From positions 1 to 6,446 of the forward strand of contig JARFPV010000474.1 of NCBI GenBank assembly GCA_029288115.1: a DNA stretch of 6,446 nt, written 5' to 3'. Positions 5,384-6,446 of this stretch are shown one piece after another. The position numbers were made by a program, and so were the translations under genes. This DNA comes from Akkermansiaceae bacterium. Lineage in GTDB: Bacteria > Verrucomicrobiota > Verrucomicrobiia > Verrucomicrobiales > Akkermansiaceae. Under the pieces are notes generated by a model. It was not told the DNA's origin. It was given only the letters and a program-made list of their open reading frames with translations, and did no database searches. The stretch's first letter is position 1. Each line of letters begins with the position of its first letter.

Positions 5384-5692
5384 ATGAAACGAGAAGAATT
5401 TGCTGGGTCAATAGGGGACATTTATCAAGTGGACCTTCCGGATGGAAGGCAAGTGGAGATTGTATTGAAGGAAACAGGGGATTTGACACCACCCCCGGAG
5501 AATGCTCCGGAGATAGTGAAGCGTGATCCATTTTTTCTCATCTTCGAGGGGCCTTCAGGCGATCAGTTGCCAACTGGAGTGTTAACTTTATCAGGGTCGT
5601 GCGGCGGGGATTACTCGTTGAGCCTCTACGCAGAGGGATACATTGATAATGACCCTGAGAAGGGACTTAGGTATTACGTAGCAATTAACTGA
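5384..5692 (+). CDS. Small DUF6916-like protein
   Basis: A 102-residue protein without signal peptide or membrane segment, taking ATG 5384 as start. The frame is open upstream to a TTG at 5348, but that would begin inside the -35 box. Blocks are EFAGSIGDIYQVDLPDG (5-21), VEIVLKETGDL (24-34), RDPFFLIFEGPSGDQLPTGVLTL (47-69) and a C-terminal GLRYYVAIN (94-102). The pattern R-x-PF-x-L-x-F-x-GP, then an lp-x-G-x-x-x-L strand and an ending Y-x-A-x-(F/I)N, fits DUF6916, small beta-rich proteins I recall beside MdpB-type collar genes. The function is unknown; a structural partner of the collar protein is a reasonable guess. It is divergent from the collar operon across the shared operator and convergent with the GNAT gene. 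A 10-codon frame (5355-5387) ends in an ATGA overlap with this start; GGAGGA at 5357-5362 is too far upstream to serve it. Confidence 0.72.
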   Translation: MKREEFAGSIGDIYQVDLPDGRQVEIVLKETGDLTPPPENAPEIVKRDPFFLIFEGPSGDQLPTGVLTLSGSCGGDYSLSLYAEGYIDNDPEKGLRYYVAIN

Positions 5693-5727
5693 AGAAACAC
5701 GTAGGCAAACCCCATACGTCTTTACTG

Positions 5728-6231
5728 TTAAGCCATGGGTGTGAGTTCCATGAGGTGGTAGATACCCTGATCTTCGATCATCCTGAACCCAAGCCGTTTA
5801 TATAGATGCATCGCCCTGTTAGTATGTTCAACGTGAATCCTCACAGCCTTTCCTAGTGCTGCTGCCTTGTCGATGACGTCTTCGATAAGTTTACCACCGA
5901 TCCCTTGCCCACATTGTGCGTATAACAGGGTGATGTCGATGATGCGGAACTCGTCTTCCCGCTCTTCGAGGTAGAGCCTGCCAATGGGCGCTCCACTATT
6001 ATCCAGGATAATATCGAAGGAAGCACAGGTGAACTGCTCCAGATAATATGTGTGCTGGGCTTCGAACTGCTGTTTCAGGAATGCGTCGATCTGGTCTTGT
6101 GCCCAACCTGTTTGGGCCACCTCCTGCTGGCGTGATTCAGCATATAGTTTTAGTAGGAATGGCAGGTCCGTTTCATCCCCAGTAAATTGGGCGGGTCTGA
6201 ATCGGGGAGGGGTGTTTTGATGCGATGCCAT
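5728..6231 (-). CDS. GNAT-family N-acetyltransferase
   Basis: A 167-residue single GNAT domain. LPFLLKLYAESRQQEVAQTGW (23-43) and QFEAQHTYYLEQF (55-67) form the N-terminal helices; GAPIGRLYLEE (80-90) and EFRIIDITLL (94-103) are the central strands; CGQGIGGKLIEDVIDKAAALGK (107-128) is the acetyl-CoA pyrophosphate loop and helix; VRIHVEHTNRAMHLYKRLGF (130-149) is motif B. The usual Arg/Gln that opens R-x-x-G-x-G is Cys107, a change one transition away from Arg. This subfamily (GRLY, IDI-x-LL, HVE-x-x-N) resembles the GNAT enzymes I recall next to MdpB collar genes, which makes it the probable third member of that neighbourhood. The acceptor is unknown. The gene ends 35 nt from the DUF6916-like stop, tail to tail. 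No Shine-Dalgarno is visible. Confidence 0.88.
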   Translation of the reverse strand: MASHQNTPPRFRPAQFTGDETDLPFLLKLYAESRQQEVAQTGWAQDQIDAFLKQQFEAQHTYYLEQFTCASFDIILDNSGAPIGRLYLEEREDEFRIIDITLLYAQCGQGIGGKLIEDVIDKAAALGKAVRIHVEHTNRAMHLYKRLGFRMIEDQGIYHLMELTPMA

Positions 6232-6260
6232 GAAATAGAAATAATTGATGGTCTCTGTCA

Positions 6261-6284
6261 GGACAAATCAGCTTCGATTTGTCC
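6261..6284. repeat. 9-bp perfect stem-loop upstream of the GNAT gene
   Basis: GGACAAATC (6261-6269) and GATTTGTCC (6276-6284) are perfect inverted arms around the loop AGCTTC. It is 30 bp upstream of the GNAT start and downstream of the probable minus-strand gene end at 6313 or 6354. No T-tract follows on either strand, so it may be a Rho-assisted or processed 3' end, an operator, or a leader hairpin. The remaining 6232-6312 sequence shows nothing else I can support. Confidence 0.5.
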
Positions 6285-6312
6285 AGGGGTGGCCGTTGAG
6301 CTAGTTGTATTT

Positions 6313-6428
6313 TTATTGTACGTGTTTGAGTTCGAATTCGTCGACTGCCTTGGTCACTTTGACATCGTAGCGGCGTCATTCCACCAGTTAAATTCATCAA
6401 ATGCTGTTATTGAGTATCCAGTGCCAAG
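6313..6428 (-). pseudogene. Possible C-terminal fragment of a further gene, perhaps frameshifted
   Basis: Entering from the right edge on the minus strand, one frame reads LGTGYSITAFDEFNWWNDAA then TMSK and stops at 6356-6354. An adjacent frame continues plausibly as VTKAVDEFELKHVQ and stops at 6315-6313. Adding a single G at the AAAGTG run (about 6357-6360) would fuse them into one open tail of 38 residues. This may be the end of a real gene with a one-base deletion or read error, or the gene may simply end at 6354, or both frames may be chance. The family is not recognised. The upstream part is cut by the tagmentation junction. Confidence 0.35.
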
Positions 6429-6430
6429 AC

Positions 6431-6446
6431 CTGTCTCTTATACACA
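6431..6446 (-). other. Tn5 mosaic end, reverse complement, partial (artefact)
   Basis: CTGTCTCTTATACACA is the first 16 of the 19 bases of the reverse-complement Tn5 mosaic end. It marks the right-hand tagmentation junction, so genomic sequence ends at 6430. Confidence 0.95.

Noticed and set aside
5699..5719. ACGTA...TACGT as a terminator between the DUF6916-like and GNAT genes
   Set aside because: Only 5-bp, AT-rich arms with an 11-nt loop and no T-tract; likely chance.
1..6446. CRISPR array, tRNA or rRNA genes
   Set aside because: No regularly spaced direct repeats and no cloverleaf or rRNA-like conserved blocks were seen on either strand.

Overview
This window is a single Tn5-tagmented library molecule. 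Bases 1-64 are Illumina Nextera adapter (a degraded P7-like stretch, a probable 10-nt index, then the Read 2 / mosaic-end sequence). Bases 6431-6446 are the start of the opposite mosaic end. Only about 65-6430 is genomic, and the genes at both edges are cut by transposition, not by biology. The genomic part suggests a Gram-negative bacterium of the PVC group, most likely Verrucomicrobiota. The reasons are a PEP-CTERM secreted protein, a Tat-signal protein, moderate GC, and no Shine-Dalgarno sequence at normal spacing in front of any of the nine starts. This taxonomic placement is inference.

Layout. (a) 65-880, minus strand: the N-terminal 272 residues of a single-pass membrane protein with a transglutaminase-like helical region, truncated by the adapter. 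(b) 881-1050: a divergent intergenic region with an 8-bp inverted repeat. (c) 1051-2796, plus strand: a compact operon of three 2-oxoglutarate/Fe(II) oxygenases, namely one AlkB-fold enzyme and two tandem paralogues of the aspartyl/asparaginyl beta-hydroxylase family, with gaps of 6 and 0 nt. (d) 5258-2842, minus strand and convergent with (c): a PEP-CTERM surface protein, a phage-tail-collar (microcystin-dependent/MdpB-type) protein and an unrecognised Tat-exported protein whose last ~59 residues look foreign. Gaps here are 38 and 15 nt, so an operon is likely. (e) 5307-5352: a near-perfect 13-bp inverted repeat whose two arms each end in an outward-facing TTGAC -35 element, between the collar operon and (f). 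(f) 5384-5692, plus strand: a small DUF6916-like protein. (g) 5728-6231, minus strand: a GNAT acetyltransferase. (h) 6313-6428, minus strand: the possible C-terminus of one more gene, perhaps frameshifted.

How it may fit together. Collar protein, DUF6916-like protein and GNAT enzyme resemble a recurrent bacterial gene neighbourhood (recalled, not checked here). The divergent palindromic promoter ties the collar operon to the DUF6916 gene. The three-oxygenase operon runs tail to tail with it. A speculative model is a surface or secreted collar/PEP-CTERM structure with neighbouring enzymes that hydroxylate or acetylate Asp/Asn-rich proteins. The operator architecture and the oxygenase trio are seen in the sequence and supported by family motifs; the functional link between them is inference.
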